54,202 nt of DNA from Methanobacteriaceae archaeon UBA349 (lineage in GTDB: Archaea > Methanobacteriota > Methanobacteria > Methanobacteriales > Methanobacteriaceae). Shown one piece after another: positions 1 through 9,662 of this stretch; position 1 is the stretch's first letter; every line of letters begins with the position of its first letter. The position numbers and the translations under genes are program-made. The stretch lies in NCBI GenBank assembly GCA_002509745.1, contig DAWK01000047.1:20283-74484 (forward strand), read 5' to 3'. The notes beneath the pieces were generated by a model. The model had not been told where the DNA came from. It did no database searches and worked only from the letters and a program-made list of their open reading frames with translations.

Positions 1-861
1 TTTGCAGAAGCATTTGGAATACAAGTTTCACGATTGTTGGTAACAGCAGCAACAAAAAAACTGGCTAAAATAGCCGCTACTGAAGCTACTGGATACGGAA
101 CATCTGTTATTGGATGCCCTGCCGAAGCGGGTATTGATTGTTATGTGCCTCCATCAGAAACCCCTGATGGCCGGCCAGGATACATAATCATGATCTGTAA
201 CATGAACAAGGGAAAACTTGATCATGAATTATTAGAGCGTGTAGGAATGTGTATTCTCACTGCAGCTACAACTGCCGTCTTTGATGTTCTTGATGATGAA
301 GATGAAAAACTAAAAACCGGTCAAAAACTGAAATTCTTCGGTGACGGTTATGAGAAAAAATTGGAACTTGATGGAAGAACCATATTCTCTATCCCCCTCA
401 TGTCTGGTGACTTCTTAATTGAAGGAGAATTAGGAATTAAATCTGGTGTAGCCGGAGGAAACCTCATAATACTTGCCGATAGTCAAGCAGCAGGTTTACT
501 CGCTGCAGAAGTTGCAGTAGATGCTATTGAAAATGTCCCGGGTACCATTACTCCATTCCCTGGAGGAATTGTAGCTTCTGGTTCTAAAGTTGGATCTAAC
601 AAATACAAATTCTTAGGTGCTTCTACCAACGAAAAAATGTGTGTAACCCTAAAAGACGAAGTAGAAGATACTCAAATCCCTGCTGATGTCAATGGTGTTT
701 ACGAAATTGTTATTGATGGTGTAGATGAAGAATCTGTTAAAGCAGCAACTAAAGCAGCTGTTGAAGCCGCAGTTAAAGTTCCAGGTGTTTTAAAAATCAG
801 TGCTGTAAACTTTGGTGGAGATCTGGGTGCTTACAAAATAGCTTTACATGATTTATTCTAA
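1..861 (+). CDS. ftr: Formylmethanofuran:tetrahydromethanopterin formyltransferase (5'-truncated by window edge)
   Basis: Transfers the formyl group from formylmethanofuran to tetrahydromethanopterin, the second step of CO2 reduction to methane, in the cytoplasm. The frame is open from base 1 (FAEAFG...), so about 10 N-terminal residues lie outside the window; 286 residues are visible against a usual length near 297. Recognisable family stretches are [48 protein letters not shown] and the C-terminal HDLF. The in-frame TTG at 34 is internal and is not a start. The gene is convergent with the downstream channel gene, and a hairpin with a T-run follows the stop. Some Methanobacteriales carry two ftr copies; which one this is cannot be decided here. 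Confidence 0.95.
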   Translation, partial: FAEAFGIQVSRLLVTAATKKLAKIAATEATGYGTSVIGCPAEAGIDCYVPPSETPDGRPGYIIMICNMNKGKLDHELLERVGMCILTAATTAVFDVLDDEDEKLKTGQKLKFFGDGYEKKLELDGRTIFSIPLMSGDFLIEGELGIKSGVAGGNLIILADSQAAGLLAAEVAVDAIENVPGTITPFPGGIVASGSKVGSNKYKFLGASTNEKMCVTLKDEVEDTQIPADVNGVYEIVIDGVDEESVKAATKAAVEAAVKVPGVLKISAVNFGGDLGAYKIALHDLF

Positions 862-865
862 AAAG

Positions 866-888
866 GGAGTTAATAACTCCATTTTTTT
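866..888 (+). terminator. Hairpin plus T-run after ftr
   Basis: GGAGTTA (866-872) and TAACTCC (874-880) are perfect inverted repeats and are followed by seven Ts (882-888). The hairpin starts 4 bp after the ftr stop. This is the arrangement expected for transcription termination between the two convergent genes. Confidence 0.6.
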
Positions 889-1043
889 GAATTATTTTTT
901 TTAAATTAAATTCAAGGATTTTATTTTTCAATTTTTTTATTAATTATTTTTTATTATTATATTAAAAAATAAATTATAATAAGAAATAAATTAAAAATAG
1001 GTTATTTAAAAGTTTATTTAGAAAAAAATTTAAATATTATTTA

Positions 1044-2984
1044 TTACTCAATACAGAACTGCCTTACATTTTCTTTTTCCACAATTTCCCAGATTTCTTC
1101 TTCAGGAAGATTAATTCCCAGTAAAACACCTTTTTTATCCAGCTTTTTTTCTATTTTGCGAATAATCTTTTCTTCAGCCGCCGCCATGGTATGGGTGTGT
1201 ATCTGACGGGAAATTTCATATAATGCCGTTAGAGAACGTCGAGCATCGGGTTTTTTGAGTTCTTCTTCGCAATTATCAAGATCCGCGCGGTTTTTAATAT
1301 TCAAGTTACGTGTTACAACTTGTCTTACCCCTGGCAAGTAGTGCTTTGCATCTAATATGCGCCCACCTTCTCCAATAATTATTTCTTTATCATCCAGAGT
1401 TCCCACTTCGTGTTTAACCAGAATTTGAACTACGCGTCCTGTTTTTTCTATAAGTTCTTTAATTTCTTTAGGAGTCATATTAACTCCTAATAAGAACCCT
1501 TTTTTACTTAATTCTTTTTCTACACGATTTAAACTTTTAGTATCCGGACCAGAAATTCTATGGGTATGTATTCCTCCTCCAGAGAGAGTATAAATTCTAT
1601 CCAATGATTCTAATCTTCCAGAATTTTTTTCTAAGTTATCTAAAAATTTTTTAACTTCTTTAACATTTGAGAGACCTATTTTACGACGTAAAGGCTCTCC
1701 AAAACCACTGAAATAGTATTCTATATCTTCCAGGATGCAGCCATGTTTTAAAATTATTTCGGCCTCTTCCATTATATCCGAAACACCATGATTTTCTACA
1801 ATAACCATTTCTGGTTTTATAACAACTTCTACCAACCTACCATACTTACGAGCGACTTCTTTGATCTCATCAGGTTCTAAATTAACACCTAAGAGGAGCC
1901 CTTCTTTTTTTAATTCCCCTGCTAGCTTTTTAAGGGTTTCTTTATCTGGTCCTGAAATCCAGTGGGAATGTATTCCACTTACTGATTCGTATATTCTTTC
2001 TAAGGAATTTTTTCGGTTGATATCATCATCCAGACTATTCAAAAATTTATTTAATTGTTCTATCTTAGAAATTCCAATTTTGCGGGCTAATGGTTCTTTA
2101 AATTCAGGTAAATGGTATTCTATATCTTCCAGGGTGCAGCCATATTTGATTATTATTTCTGATTCTTTTCTGATGTCATCCACTTCATGCATCATAGTAA
2201 TCTTCATCATGGTAGGTTCAATAGCTGCAAAGTAAATATCTTCTCCACCACTGGTCTCTGGGGATATTACTCGGTCCGCTCCTGAGCGATAAAGGCGTTT
2301 AATATTTTCTTTTTTACTGGCACGAGCCACGATCCATATTTCTGGATGTATTTCTCGGGAGGTTAAGGTTATGAAAAGATTATCAACATCTTCTCCAGTG
2401 GTAATTATGACTCCTCGAGCCCTACTAATTCCGGCTTCTTTCATCACACTTTCGTCAGTAGCATCTCCAGGTATGGCCAAAATACTAGAGTCTTCCCAAA
2501 GCTCTTTTTCCACTAAATCTCGATTTTTTTCGATAATTATGGTTTTTTGATTTCTTTCTTCTAATTCTTTAAAAACTGCGGCCCCTACTCTTCCATATCC
2601 ACATAAGACGAAATGATTTTCCATGGAAGCCATTTTTTTCCGTATTTTGGAGCCAGATCTAATATCTTCTACCGTCATGGTTACCACCGATATACTAAGG
2701 CTGAAAACATAAGCAATAAGTCCCACGCCGGATAAAGCTAAGCTAACTGCAAAAAGTTTCTGTTCTACTGTATGGGGGAGAATATCACCGTATCCTACTG
2801 TGGCAATGGTTATAATTGTAAAATAAATAGCATTTATAGGATCAAGTCCCATTATATAAAGAGAACCAATAAATCCGTAAATAATTAAAATTCCCAGAGC
2901 AATTATGGCAAAATAAAATATGGAAATGGGTATTGCCTGGATATCCTCAGTTTTGGGTATTGTTGGTATGCGTGAAGAGGCCAA
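1044..2984 (-). CDS. Two-TM potassium channel with RCK (TrkA-N) domain and three tandem C-terminal repeats
   Basis: Membrane K+ channel of the MthK/Kch type. Residues 22-45 and 75-100 are hydrophobic helices, and TVGYGD at 62-67 is the selectivity filter. An RCK/TrkA-N Rossmann domain begins at about 122, with CGYGRVG at 128-134. The remainder (276-642) is not the usual single RCK-C domain but three diverged copies of a ~117-residue unit: 276-392, 408-524 and 534-642. Each copy carries an I-H-(S/T)-H motif, and the first two continue to I-S-G-P-D; all contain a (K/E)G-x-L-L-G-(V/I)-N segment. The start is TTG at 2984, supported by GAGGTG about 7 nt upstream; the next Met is inside the pore region. 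It is divergent from nnr. K+ channel identity is secure; the function of the repeats is unknown. Confidence 0.85.
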   Translation of the reverse strand: MASSRIPTIPKTEDIQAIPISIFYFAIIALGILIIYGFIGSLYIMGLDPINAIYFTIITIATVGYGDILPHTVEQKLFAVSLALSGVGLIAYVFSLSISVVTMTVEDIRSGSKIRKKMASMENHFVLCGYGRVGAAVFKELEERNQKTIIIEKNRDLVEKELWEDSSILAIPGDATDESVMKEAGISRARGVIITTGEDVDNLFITLTSREIHPEIWIVARASKKENIKRLYRSGADRVISPETSGGEDIYFAAIEPTMMKITMMHEVDDIRKESEIIIKYGCTLEDIEYHLPEFKEPLARKIGISKIEQLNKFLNSLDDDINRKNSLERIYESVSGIHSHWISGPDKETLKKLAGELKKEGLLLGVNLEPDEIKEVARKYGRLVEVVIKPEMVIVENHGVSDIMEEAEIILKHGCILEDIEYYFSGFGEPLRRKIGLSNVKEVKKFLDNLEKNSGRLESLDRIYTLSGGGIHTHRISGPDTKSLNRVEKELSKKGFLLGVNMTPKEIKELIEKTGRVVQILVKHEVGTLDDKEIIIGEGGRILDAKHYLPGVRQVVTRNLNIKNRADLDNCEEELKKPDARRSLTALYEISRQIHTHTMAAAEEKIIRKIEKKLDKKGVLLGINLPEEEIWEIVEKENVRQFCIE

Positions 2985-3170
2985 TTATAACACCTCATTA
3001 AATATGTCTTTCCATGCCTTTTTTATTAATTCTATAAAATGGGACTTCAGAGTATAATAAATAATTTAAAACGACTAATTTTATCTATTTTTTATCTATT
3101 TACTAAATTTATTATTTATTTACAGTTATTATTAAATATTCTCTATTATAATTATATAAATAGTGATACT

Positions 3171-4694
3171 ATGAATCCTTTGGACATGATGGTTGTTGAT
3201 TTTAATGCAGAATATTTAGGAATTCCTAGACTTAGTTTGATGGAAAATGCAGGCAGGGCCCTGGCCTATGAAATATCTAAGATAAATTCTAATATAAATA
3301 GTGCCAAAGTTATTATTTTTACCGGACCTGGTGGAAATGGTGGGGATGGTTTTGTAGCGGCTAGGCATCTTCTAAATATGGGATTTAAAGTTAAAATCGT
3401 CTTATTGACTCATCCTTCAAAAATAAATTCTAAAGACTCTATTCAAAATTGGAATGTTCTGGAAAATATGAGGCCCTATTTATCTGATTTGGAGATTGAA
3501 ATTTGTTATGATTCCTCTCAGATTGATTATCAATTGCTAAGCAGTGATGAACATATTTTGATAGATGCTATTTTAGGAACTGGGATTAAAGGAGTTATTA
3601 GGGAACCTTTTAGATCTGCTATAAATCTTATAAATAAATCTAACTCACCAGTAGTTTCTGTAGATGTTCCTAGTGGTATGGATCCTTTGAATGGTGAAAT
3701 AAATGATATTTCAGTGGAGGCAGAATATACTGTAAGTTTTCACCGGGCAAAAACCGGTCTCAAAGGACCAGAATCAGCATCTTCGAAAATAGGAAAATTA
3801 ATTGTTTGTGATATTGGGATTCCAAAAGAAGCAGAAATATTTTTAGGTGCTGGTGATCTTTTAAGGCTCAAATCAAGAGATTACAATGCACATAAAGGAG
3901 CTAATGGACGGTTACTGATTGTGGGTGGTAGTAAAGAATACGCTGGGGCTCCTGCCCTAGCAGGCCTATCAGCACTTGCTGCGGGTGCAGATTTAGTTAC
4001 TATAATATGTCCTGATAGTGCAGCTATACCTATTAAATCTTATTCGCCAGATTTAATAGTAAAAAACCTTCCTGGAGAATATATTAATCCAGAAATGCTG
4101 GAACCAATTTTGGAATTATCTAAAAAAGCTGATTGTGTTTTGCTGGGTTGCGGTGCCGGTGATAAAGAAGAGACTAAAATAGCTTTAAATTTACTCGCCA
4201 AAAAATTAGGGGAACTTAAAAAACCCATGGTAATGGATGCTGATGCCTTAAAACTGGTCGATAAAGAATTAGTGAAAAATCAAGAGAATTTAATCATAAC
4301 TCCACATATGGGTGAATTTAAAGCTTTTTTCCAAGAAGAAGCACCTATTATTCTTTTTGATATTAAAGAAAAAATATCTGCTTTTCAATCTATTTCTCAA
4401 AAAATTAAAGGAACTATTTTGCTCAAAGGAAAACTGGACATGATATTTAATGGGAAGAAATTTAGATTGAATAAAACTGGAAGTCCAGGAATGACGGTGG
4501 GCGGAACTGGAGATTGCTTGGCAGGGTTAGTTGCAGCACTATATTCTCAAAGCCATTCTGCATGGGATTCAGCTTGCTTAGGGGCTTTTATTAATGGCCG
4601 GGCCGGTGAATTGGCTCAAAATAAATGGGGATATAATTTCAGTGCTTCTAAAATGATTGAATTTTTAAGTGAAGCTATGAAATATGATTTTTAA
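3171..4694 (+). CDS. nnr: Bifunctional NAD(P)HX epimerase / ADP-dependent NAD(P)HX dehydratase
   Basis: Metabolite-repair enzyme that restores hydrated NAD(P)H (507 aa). The N-terminal YjeF_N half carries the epimerase motif GPGGNGGDGFVAARHL (52-67). The C-terminal ribokinase-like half carries GCGAGDKEE and GGTGDCLAG (444-452), typical of the ADP-dependent dehydratase. The frame is open further upstream to an ATG at 3039, but that 44-residue extension is AT-rich and hydrophobic. The family begins at MNPLDMMVVDFNAEYLGIP, so ATG 3171 is chosen. It is divergent from the channel gene and followed by the convergent BofA-like gene. Confidence 0.9.
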   Translation: MNPLDMMVVDFNAEYLGIPRLSLMENAGRALAYEISKINSNINSAKVIIFTGPGGNGGDGFVAARHLLNMGFKVKIVLLTHPSKINSKDSIQNWNVLENMRPYLSDLEIEICYDSSQIDYQLLSSDEHILIDAILGTGIKGVIREPFRSAINLINKSNSPVVSVDVPSGMDPLNGEINDISVEAEYTVSFHRAKTGLKGPESASSKIGKLIVCDIGIPKEAEIFLGAGDLLRLKSRDYNAHKGANGRLLIVGGSKEYAGAPALAGLSALAAGADLVTIICPDSAAIPIKSYSPDLIVKNLPGEYINPEMLEPILELSKKADCVLLGCGAGDKEETKIALNLLAKKLGELKKPMVMDADALKLVDKELVKNQENLIITPHMGEFKAFFQEEAPIILFDIKEKISAFQSISQKIKGTILLKGKLDMIFNGKKFRLNKTGSPGMTVGGTGDCLAGLVAALYSQSHSAWDSACLGAFINGRAGELAQNKWGYNFSASKMIEFLSEAMKYDF

Positions 4695-4751
4695 TTAATG
4701 GTTTCATTTTTTGGTGCAATAACTCTGATAAAGGTATAATGATAAATTCAA

Positions 4752-5024
4752 TCAATAAAGGCCCATGGATTTGGCTATAACTAAAACACCAACTCCAATT
4801 ATTCCTCCAAAGCCAGCTACCAGGACAGTCAATAGATTTATTGGTATTTTAACAATGGGTAATAGATTTACTACAAAAAGAAATATAATTCCTAGAATCA
4901 TATTGAAAATTATTGTTATTCCGGCTCTTCCTAATTTAAGGAGCATTTTAATTCCAAATAATCCTAAAACGATTATAAATGTTCCTATAACAATTAATGT
5001 CATTATATCGAGGATTTCCATCAT
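4752..5024 (-). CDS. BofA-family small membrane protein
   Basis: 90-residue integral membrane protein with three hydrophobic segments (about 7-28, 34-57 and 63-86). The pattern GKML-type LLKLGRAG...N..LG...LF.VN.L...IPIN..T..VAGFGGIIGVGVL matches the pro-sigma-K processing inhibitor BofA family. In Bacillus, BofA restrains a membrane protease. Archaea lack sigma-K, so the partner here is unknown and only the fold family is claimed. ATG 5024 is preceded by GGAG with 6-nt spacing, and a TATA box lies about 60 bp upstream. It is monocistronic and convergent with nnr. Confidence 0.7.
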   Translation of the reverse strand: MMEILDIMTLIVIGTFIIVLGLFGIKMLLKLGRAGITIIFNMILGIIFLFVVNLLPIVKIPINLLTVLVAGFGGIIGVGVLVIAKSMGLY

Positions 5025-5408
5025 AAATACTCCATTAGTGTTTTAAATTATGAGTTTAATAAATTCTAATTAGTTAATTAAATTATATAAAGATTATCTA
5101 AACTTAATTTAAAATCAAAGTTAATTAAAGATTTATTTTATAAAAATATTAATTACTTTCTATTTTCTAAATAAATTAAATCTATCAATATAAAATCAAC
5201 TAATTAATTAATTAATAAACTATGGGGTAGAGCGCGTGATTAGTATTAATTAATATCAATATAAGTTAAATTAATCTATTATCAATTAAAACCAGCTAAA
5301 ACTTAATATCTATGAGTTTTAGTAAAAATCCATTAGAATATAAAAATTTATTAAAAATAAAAAATTTGAAAAATTAAATTAAATAATAATTAAATTAATT
5401 ATTTAAAT
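5025..5408. other. Intergenic region between argG 3' end and the BofA-like gene
   Basis: 384 bp. Apart from the TATA box at 5084-5091, it is AT-rich and rich in TTAATTAA-type tracts. A short GC-richer patch at 5223-5240 stands out from the background but forms no recognisable tRNA or hairpin. No ORF with a ribosome binding site was seen. Confidence 0.5.
5084..5091 (-). promoter_or_regulatory. TATA box for the BofA-like gene
   Basis: The minus strand reads TTTATATA, a perfect methanogen TATA box, 60 bp upstream of ATG 5024. Transcription would begin near 5058, leaving a leader of about 34 nt that contains the GGAG site. Confidence 0.5.
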
Positions 5409-6590
5409 TTACTCTTCTTTACATATCTTGTTATAAAGAGCAGCTTGCATTGCATAGTTTTTTACCATACCCACCATTTCGCGCTGATCCATACTTTTAT
5501 CCTCAAAAGACACTATATCTTGCTGATAAAGGCTGAAAGGTGAATATCTTCCTACAATACGCATACCACCTTTGTGTAATCTAATTTTAACAATTCCAGT
5601 AACTCTGCGCTGCATATGGTCAATCATTTGATCTAGATCTTCCCTTAGTGGGTCATGCCAGGTTCCATTATAAACTAACTCGGAGTAGGTGCTGCTAATT
5701 GTTTCTGCAAATTTTAATTCACTTCGAGTTAATGTAATCTGTTCTAATGCCTTGTGAGCAGTTAATATCAAGAAAGCTCCAGGTGTTTCATAGATTTCTC
5801 TGCTTTTGAGCCCTATGATACGATCTTCAATGATATCGACTCGGCCGATTCCATGGATTCCTGCTATCTGATTAAATTTGTTAATTATTTCCAGTGCATC
5901 CAGTTTTTCCTGGTCAATGGCCACGGGAACTCCCTTTTCAAATTCTATTTCTATTATCTGAGCATCTTCTGGTGCATCTGCACTGGATCTGGTCCAGCTA
6001 AAAGCATCTTCCGGAGGCTCTACCATAGGGTCTTCTAGAACGTCTCCTTCAATAGCCCGACCCCACAGATTTTCATCAATACTGTAGAGCTTGTCTGAAG
6101 GCAGCGGAATTCCACAAGATTTTGCATATTCTACTTCTTCAGTTCTGGTGAGATTTAGTTCCCGAATGGGAGCAATAACTTTACAATCGGATAATGAACG
6201 GATTATGGCCTCAAAACGGAATTGATCATTTCCTTTACCAGTACATCCATGGGCTATGGCAGTTGCACCTTCTTTTTTAGCCAATTCCACGATTTTCATA
6301 GCGATTAAGGGTCTGGCCAGAGCAGTACTCAAGGGGTAACCTTCATAAATAGCATTGGCTTTTATAGCCTTAAAAATGAAATAATTAGCAAATTCGTCCT
6401 GTGCGTCGATAGTATAATGTTTACTACTTCCCATACCATTAGCTACTGATGCGGGACGTTCAATTTCTTCTCGGGGTTGCCCTACATCTACACATGCCGT
6501 AATAACTTCCATATCGTATTTTTCTTCCAGTAATTTGATGCAAACGGACGTGTCTAGGCCGCCACTGAATGCGAGAACAACTTTTTCCAT
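5409..6590 (-). CDS. argG: Argininosuccinate synthase
   Basis: Condenses citrulline and aspartate with ATP in arginine biosynthesis (cytoplasm). Full length at 393 aa. The ATP-pyrophosphatase P-loop SGGLDTSV is at residues 9-16, followed by family blocks [27 protein letters not shown] and GVP-type substrate-binding sequence. ATG 6590 is preceded by AGGTGAT on the minus strand. It is a single gene here, with argH not in the window, and shares a long upstream region with the divergent zinc hydrolase. Confidence 0.95.
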   Translation of the reverse strand: MEKVVLAFSGGLDTSVCIKLLEEKYDMEVITACVDVGQPREEIERPASVANGMGSSKHYTIDAQDEFANYFIFKAIKANAIYEGYPLSTALARPLIAMKIVELAKKEGATAIAHGCTGKGNDQFRFEAIIRSLSDCKVIAPIRELNLTRTEEVEYAKSCGIPLPSDKLYSIDENLWGRAIEGDVLEDPMVEPPEDAFSWTRSSADAPEDAQIIEIEFEKGVPVAIDQEKLDALEIINKFNQIAGIHGIGRVDIIEDRIIGLKSREIYETPGAFLILTAHKALEQITLTRSELKFAETISSTYSELVYNGTWHDPLREDLDQMIDHMQRRVTGIVKIRLHKGGMRIVGRYSPFSLYQQDIVSFEDKSMDQREMVGMVKNYAMQAALYNKICKEE

Positions 6591-6955
6591 TTTATCACCT
6601 AATAAGTTTTTATTGATTATTCTGATTTGAAATAAAAATTTAGATTTATTGAAATTTATTTAGTTACTTATTTCTTTAAAATTTTTAAAGTTCTTTAGTT
6701 TCAATTATCTATAATAAAATTTGTATAATAAATAATTAATATATAATTCATTTAATTAACTAATTAGTTTTAAGCTCAAATTTATTTATAAGGATATCTA
6801 AAAATACTATGAACTTATTTATATCTATTAATTTTGGTCTAATTTGGTAGATAAATAACATTCGGATATTATATTTGGACAAATTTGGAGTACAATTATA
6901 GTTTTTATCAAAAATAATAAGTAATAATCAGTTAAACTTATCGTGAAGTGATGGA
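6591..6955. promoter_or_regulatory. Divergent promoter region between argG and the AspA/AstE-like gene
   Basis: 365 bp without a coding ORF. On the plus strand there are AT-rich TATA-like stretches (TTTATAAG near 6785 and TTTATATC near 6818). Four TTTGG boxes at 6833, 6843, 6874 and 6884 have spacings of 10, 31 and 10 bp, near whole turns of the helix, just upstream of the plus-strand gene. Assignment of any one box to a regulator is inference. Confidence 0.4.
6833..6888 (+). repeat. Two phased pairs of TTTGG direct repeats
   Basis: TTTGG occurs at 6833-6837, 6843-6847, 6874-6878 and 6884-6888. Each pair is one helical turn apart and the pairs are three turns apart, 68-123 bp before ATG 6956. 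They lie downstream of a TATA-like sequence, so a repressor operator is possible. Confidence 0.4.
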
Positions 6956-7702
6956 ATGGTTTTTGCACAGACTAAAAGAGATATAAGTGGAGAAATAAGC
7001 TTAATATCCACTCAAACCAGGGGCAATATTGAGGATAATGATATTCTCAAAAAGAACATTTCTTCCAGCATCAGTAGCAAAATTTTGATTAAAATTGCAA
7101 AAAAAGGTACTCCTTTAGTTGAATTAGGTAATGGCAATCCTAAAGTAATGATGATTGCAGGTGTGCATGGTAATGAACTTCCTCCTCAAATTGGATTGCT
7201 AAAACTTATTGAAATGTTAAGAAATTCTAAATTAAATGGTAAGGTTTATATAATTCCCTTTGCTGCTCCGGCAGCTACTATGAATAATAGTCGCTGGTTT
7301 GATGGACTTGATTTAAATAGGGCAGGTTCAAATGAAGGATCTGTAACATATGATCTATTAAAATCAATTCAAGAGCTTGAAGTGGATGCTGTAGCGGATT
7401 TTCATTCCACAAAGATTGGCAGCAACCCTGGAAGGGAAAGTGTTTTTTGCACTAAAAACCCTTGCTATGAGAGTTTTGAAATTGGTCAATTTATTACTAA
7501 AAGAACTTCTTCTGAATTAATATTTTATAATGCTGCAGGTACGATGTACAAGGGAGCATTGGAGGATGAATGCAATATTCGAGGCATACCTGCAGTAACC
7601 TGTGAAGTTGTATCTGAAAATGGACATGTAACTCCTGGAAGTACGCAAAAATCTTTAATGCAAATGGAATCTTACTTAAAATACTTTAAGATTATTAAAT
7701 AA
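6956..7702 (+). CDS. Succinylglutamate desuccinylase/aspartoacylase family zinc hydrolase
   Basis: 248-residue M14-type zinc hydrolase of the AspA/AstE fold; the substrate is not predictable. GVHGNE supplies zinc ligands His71 and Glu74, DFHS supplies the third ligand His150, and CEV has the probable catalytic Glu217. DLNRAG (119-124) is the Asn-Arg substrate-carboxylate motif. The first ~40 residues are hydrophilic and poorly conserved in character. ATG 6956 follows GAAGTGATGG. It stands alone, divergent from argG. Confidence 0.8.
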   Translation: MVFAQTKRDISGEISLISTQTRGNIEDNDILKKNISSSISSKILIKIAKKGTPLVELGNGNPKVMMIAGVHGNELPPQIGLLKLIEMLRNSKLNGKVYIIPFAAPAATMNNSRWFDGLDLNRAGSNEGSVTYDLLKSIQELEVDAVADFHSTKIGSNPGRESVFCTKNPCYESFEIGQFITKRTSSELIFYNAAGTMYKGALEDECNIRGIPAVTCEVVSENGHVTPGSTQKSLMQMESYLKYFKIIK

Positions 7703-7915
7703 TTAATTAAACGTCAAATACTATGTATTTATTTAAAGAATACTTTATAATATTTTAGTTGAGCATCAATAACAAAACCATAACTAAAAATAATAGGGAC
7801 TTCACATATCATTCATTCGAATTATTTAAGAATTAAACGGGAATCATCCTATTACTTCATATTTTAATCAGATAATAAATAAATTAATTCAAAATTATAA
7901 TTTGGAAGTATCTAA

Positions 7916-8587
7916 ATGTCATCTTATAAAAAACACGCCATTTTTGCCCTTATATTGACTTTACCTTTTTTTCCAAATGTCTTTTCTCTGGCACTGGCTT
8001 TAATTGCAGCATCATTTCCGGACTTTGATCACAAAGTTAAAAAGAAAAATATTACTCTGCTGTTCGTTATAGGGATTATACTCACTTTAATTTTGTATAT
8101 TTTTAAATTACCTTACTTGTTAGGCATAATTTTGATTACACTCGCCCTAATATTTTATTTATCAGAACACCGCGGATTTACTCATTCTTTATTGGGTATA
8201 GGTTTACTTTCCATTATTTTAACGGTATTAGTTATTTCATCTTACTTTTTCTTCTTTGGTCTGGGAATCAATGAACAAGGTACTCTAGCCGTAATTTTAA
8301 TATTATTAGGATCTTTATCGATTAATAGAAATATTATGCTCCCGTTTATATTTATAGGGGTTTTAGGAGTTTTATTAACTCCATTTCCTCACCCAAATCT
8401 GTATAATGTCATGGGTGCCTTTTTCCTAGGATTTATTAGTCATGTTATTCTAGATTCTTATACTCCCCAGGGAGTGGAATTTTTCCGACCTTTCTATTCA
8501 AAAAGACTTAAAAAAGGCTTTGGAACTTCTTTAATTATTTTATGGATTTTAGGAGCTTCTTATTATGTTTTTAACTTTATTTTATGA
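7916..8587 (+). CDS. YdjM/DUF457-type membrane-bound metal-dependent hydrolase
   Basis: 223 aa, at least five membrane segments. Conserved metal-binding-type motifs sit at membrane edges: FPDFDH (35-40), EHRGFTHS (84-91) and GFISHVILDSYTPQGVEFFRPF near the C-terminus. This is the pattern of the YdjM (LexA-regulated inner-membrane hydrolase) family. The physiological substrate is unknown. ATG 7916 follows GGAAG with about 8 nt spacing. It is a single gene just upstream of the ehb locus and probably not part of it. Confidence 0.75.
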   Translation: MSSYKKHAIFALILTLPFFPNVFSLALALIAASFPDFDHKVKKKNITLLFVIGIILTLILYIFKLPYLLGIILITLALIFYLSEHRGFTHSLLGIGLLSIILTVLVISSYFFFFGLGINEQGTLAVILILLGSLSINRNIMLPFIFIGVLGVLLTPFPHPNLYNVMGAFFLGFISHVILDSYTPQGVEFFRPFYSKRLKKGFGTSLIILWILGASYYVFNFIL

Positions 8588-8654
8588 ATCTCTTTTTATT
8601 AATTACTAAACTAATGGTTTTATTTTCAATATGTGCTTATAATTTTAGAGTATA

Positions 8655-8850
8655 CTATTTATATGATTCAAATAGGGCATTTATTAATTGGTGAAATTGA
8701 CTTTATAGTCCTATAAAAATTAATATAGAAACATTTATATTATCATAAATAATCATGTTAATTATCTATATATGTCGTTCATATTATCATCGTGATGGAT
8801 GAATCATCAATTTATTGATTGGTAATTAGAAACTTAGGAGTTAAATCAAG
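8655..8850 (+). promoter_or_regulatory. Upstream region of the ehb operon
   Basis: TATA-like sequences are TTTATATG (8658), TTTATATT (8734) and CTATATATG (8766). Short inverted repeats occur at GACT/AGTC around 8700 and ATCAA-TTTA-TTGAT (8806-8819). The last falls in the probable leader, about 30 bp before ATG 8851. Which TATA box is used cannot be told from sequence. Confidence 0.35.
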
Positions 8851-9162
8851 ATGTTTATCACTAGAATTTTCTATGGAATAGCTTATTTCGTTGTTTTAAT
8901 CTATGAAATAATTAAAGCAGAGTTTGATGTTGCTTTAAGAACTATAAACGGAGATGTGAAACCAGAAATCATGGAGATAGAAACTGTTCTGGAGAGACCA
9001 ATTTCTCAAACTATTCTGGCTAACAGCATTACTCTTACTCCCGGAACACTATCTATTGATCTTGATTCTGAAAAAAGAATATTAAAGGTTGCTACTATTG
9101 TAAAAAGAGATAAAGATGCTGTAATTCCTTTTGAACCTTATATAAAAGGAATGTTAGAGTAA
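8851..9162 (+). CDS. ehbA: Energy-converting hydrogenase B subunit A (MnhE-like)
   Basis: 103 aa, one N-terminal membrane segment (about 3-22) and a soluble tail. LANSITLTPGTLSID is the hallmark of the MnhE/MrpE family of cation antiporter subunits, also found at the start of Ehb loci. Ehb is a membrane complex coupling ion flow to H2-dependent ferredoxin reduction for carbon assimilation. ATG 8851 follows TAGGAG. The gene is separated from ehbB by 239 bp, unusually wide inside this operon. The subunit letter rests on gene order. Confidence 0.85.
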   Translation: MFITRIFYGIAYFVVLIYEIIKAEFDVALRTINGDVKPEIMEIETVLERPISQTILANSITLTPGTLSIDLDSEKRILKVATIVKRDKDAVIPFEPYIKGMLE

Positions 9163-9170
9163 TTTATGCA

Positions 9171-9187
9171 AATGAATAATTTTCATT
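9171..9187 (+). terminator. Hairpin between ehbA and ehbB
   Basis: AATGAA (9171-9176) and TTCATT (9182-9187) form a perfect 6-bp stem with a 5-nt loop, 9 bp after the ehbA stop. No long T-run follows, so attenuation or RNA processing is as likely as termination. The rest of the 239-bp gap is AT-rich, with a TATA-like CTTATAATA near 9235 that could be an internal promoter. Confidence 0.3.
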
Positions 9188-9401
9188 GAGTTTAAGTTTA
9201 GATTAATTAAAAATAACTTAAAATTCAATTTTGGCTTATAATATTAGTAATTATGATATAAAAATAAAATTAAAGCAAAATTAAATTAATAAAAATTAAT
9301 CAAGGCTTAAATATCATTAATAATGTTAAATGGTTTGAAAAATTAACCAAAAAATATCAAAAAATTATAGCGATAATCAAGCTGCAGGAAAGGGATGTTT
9401 A

Positions 9402-9662
9402 ATGGACATATTATTAATTTCTGAGTATATTCTTATGGCTTCTCTGGCCATTTTTGCTATTGCATCAATAAGGATTTCTACCAGAAAAACCACAGGAATG
9501 GGTCTGGTAGGAGTGTCTGGTTTGAGCATAGCTGTGGCTACACTTTTAGTATTAATTCAAGAAGTTTATGGCATTGCATTTTGTAGAGATATTGCATTAG
9601 CTCTGGTTATATTGGGTCCGGTTGGAACCATTGCCTTTGCCAAGGTTTTGAGGGGTGATTGA
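9402..9662 (+). CDS. ehbB: Energy-converting hydrogenase B subunit B (MnhF-like)
   Basis: 86 aa with three membrane helices (about 3-23, 33-53, 62-82). [23 protein letters not shown] resembles the conserved DxALAxxxLGxxGTxAFxK core of MnhF/MrpF. It forms part of the membrane ion-translocating arm. Its TGA is directly followed by the ehbC ATG, so the pair is probably translationally coupled. A weak AAAGGGATG ribosome binding site precedes ATG 9402. Confidence 0.85.
   Translation: MDILLISEYILMASLAIFAIASIRISTRKTTGMGLVGVSGLSIAVATLLVLIQEVYGIAFCRDIALALVILGPVGTIAFAKVLRGD

Noticed and set aside
1861..2235. 124-residue plus-strand frame within the channel gene
   Set aside because: It lies fully antisense to the repeat region of the channel, without a ribosome binding site or recognisable protein features.
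3039..3170. N-terminal extension of nnr from ATG 3039
   Set aside because: The 44 added residues are Ile/Leu/Tyr-rich translation of AT-rich promoter DNA; the NAD(P)HX epimerase family begins at ATG 3171.
5223..5240. GC-richer patch resembling part of a tRNA
   Set aside because: No acceptor, anticodon or T-arm can be completed around it.
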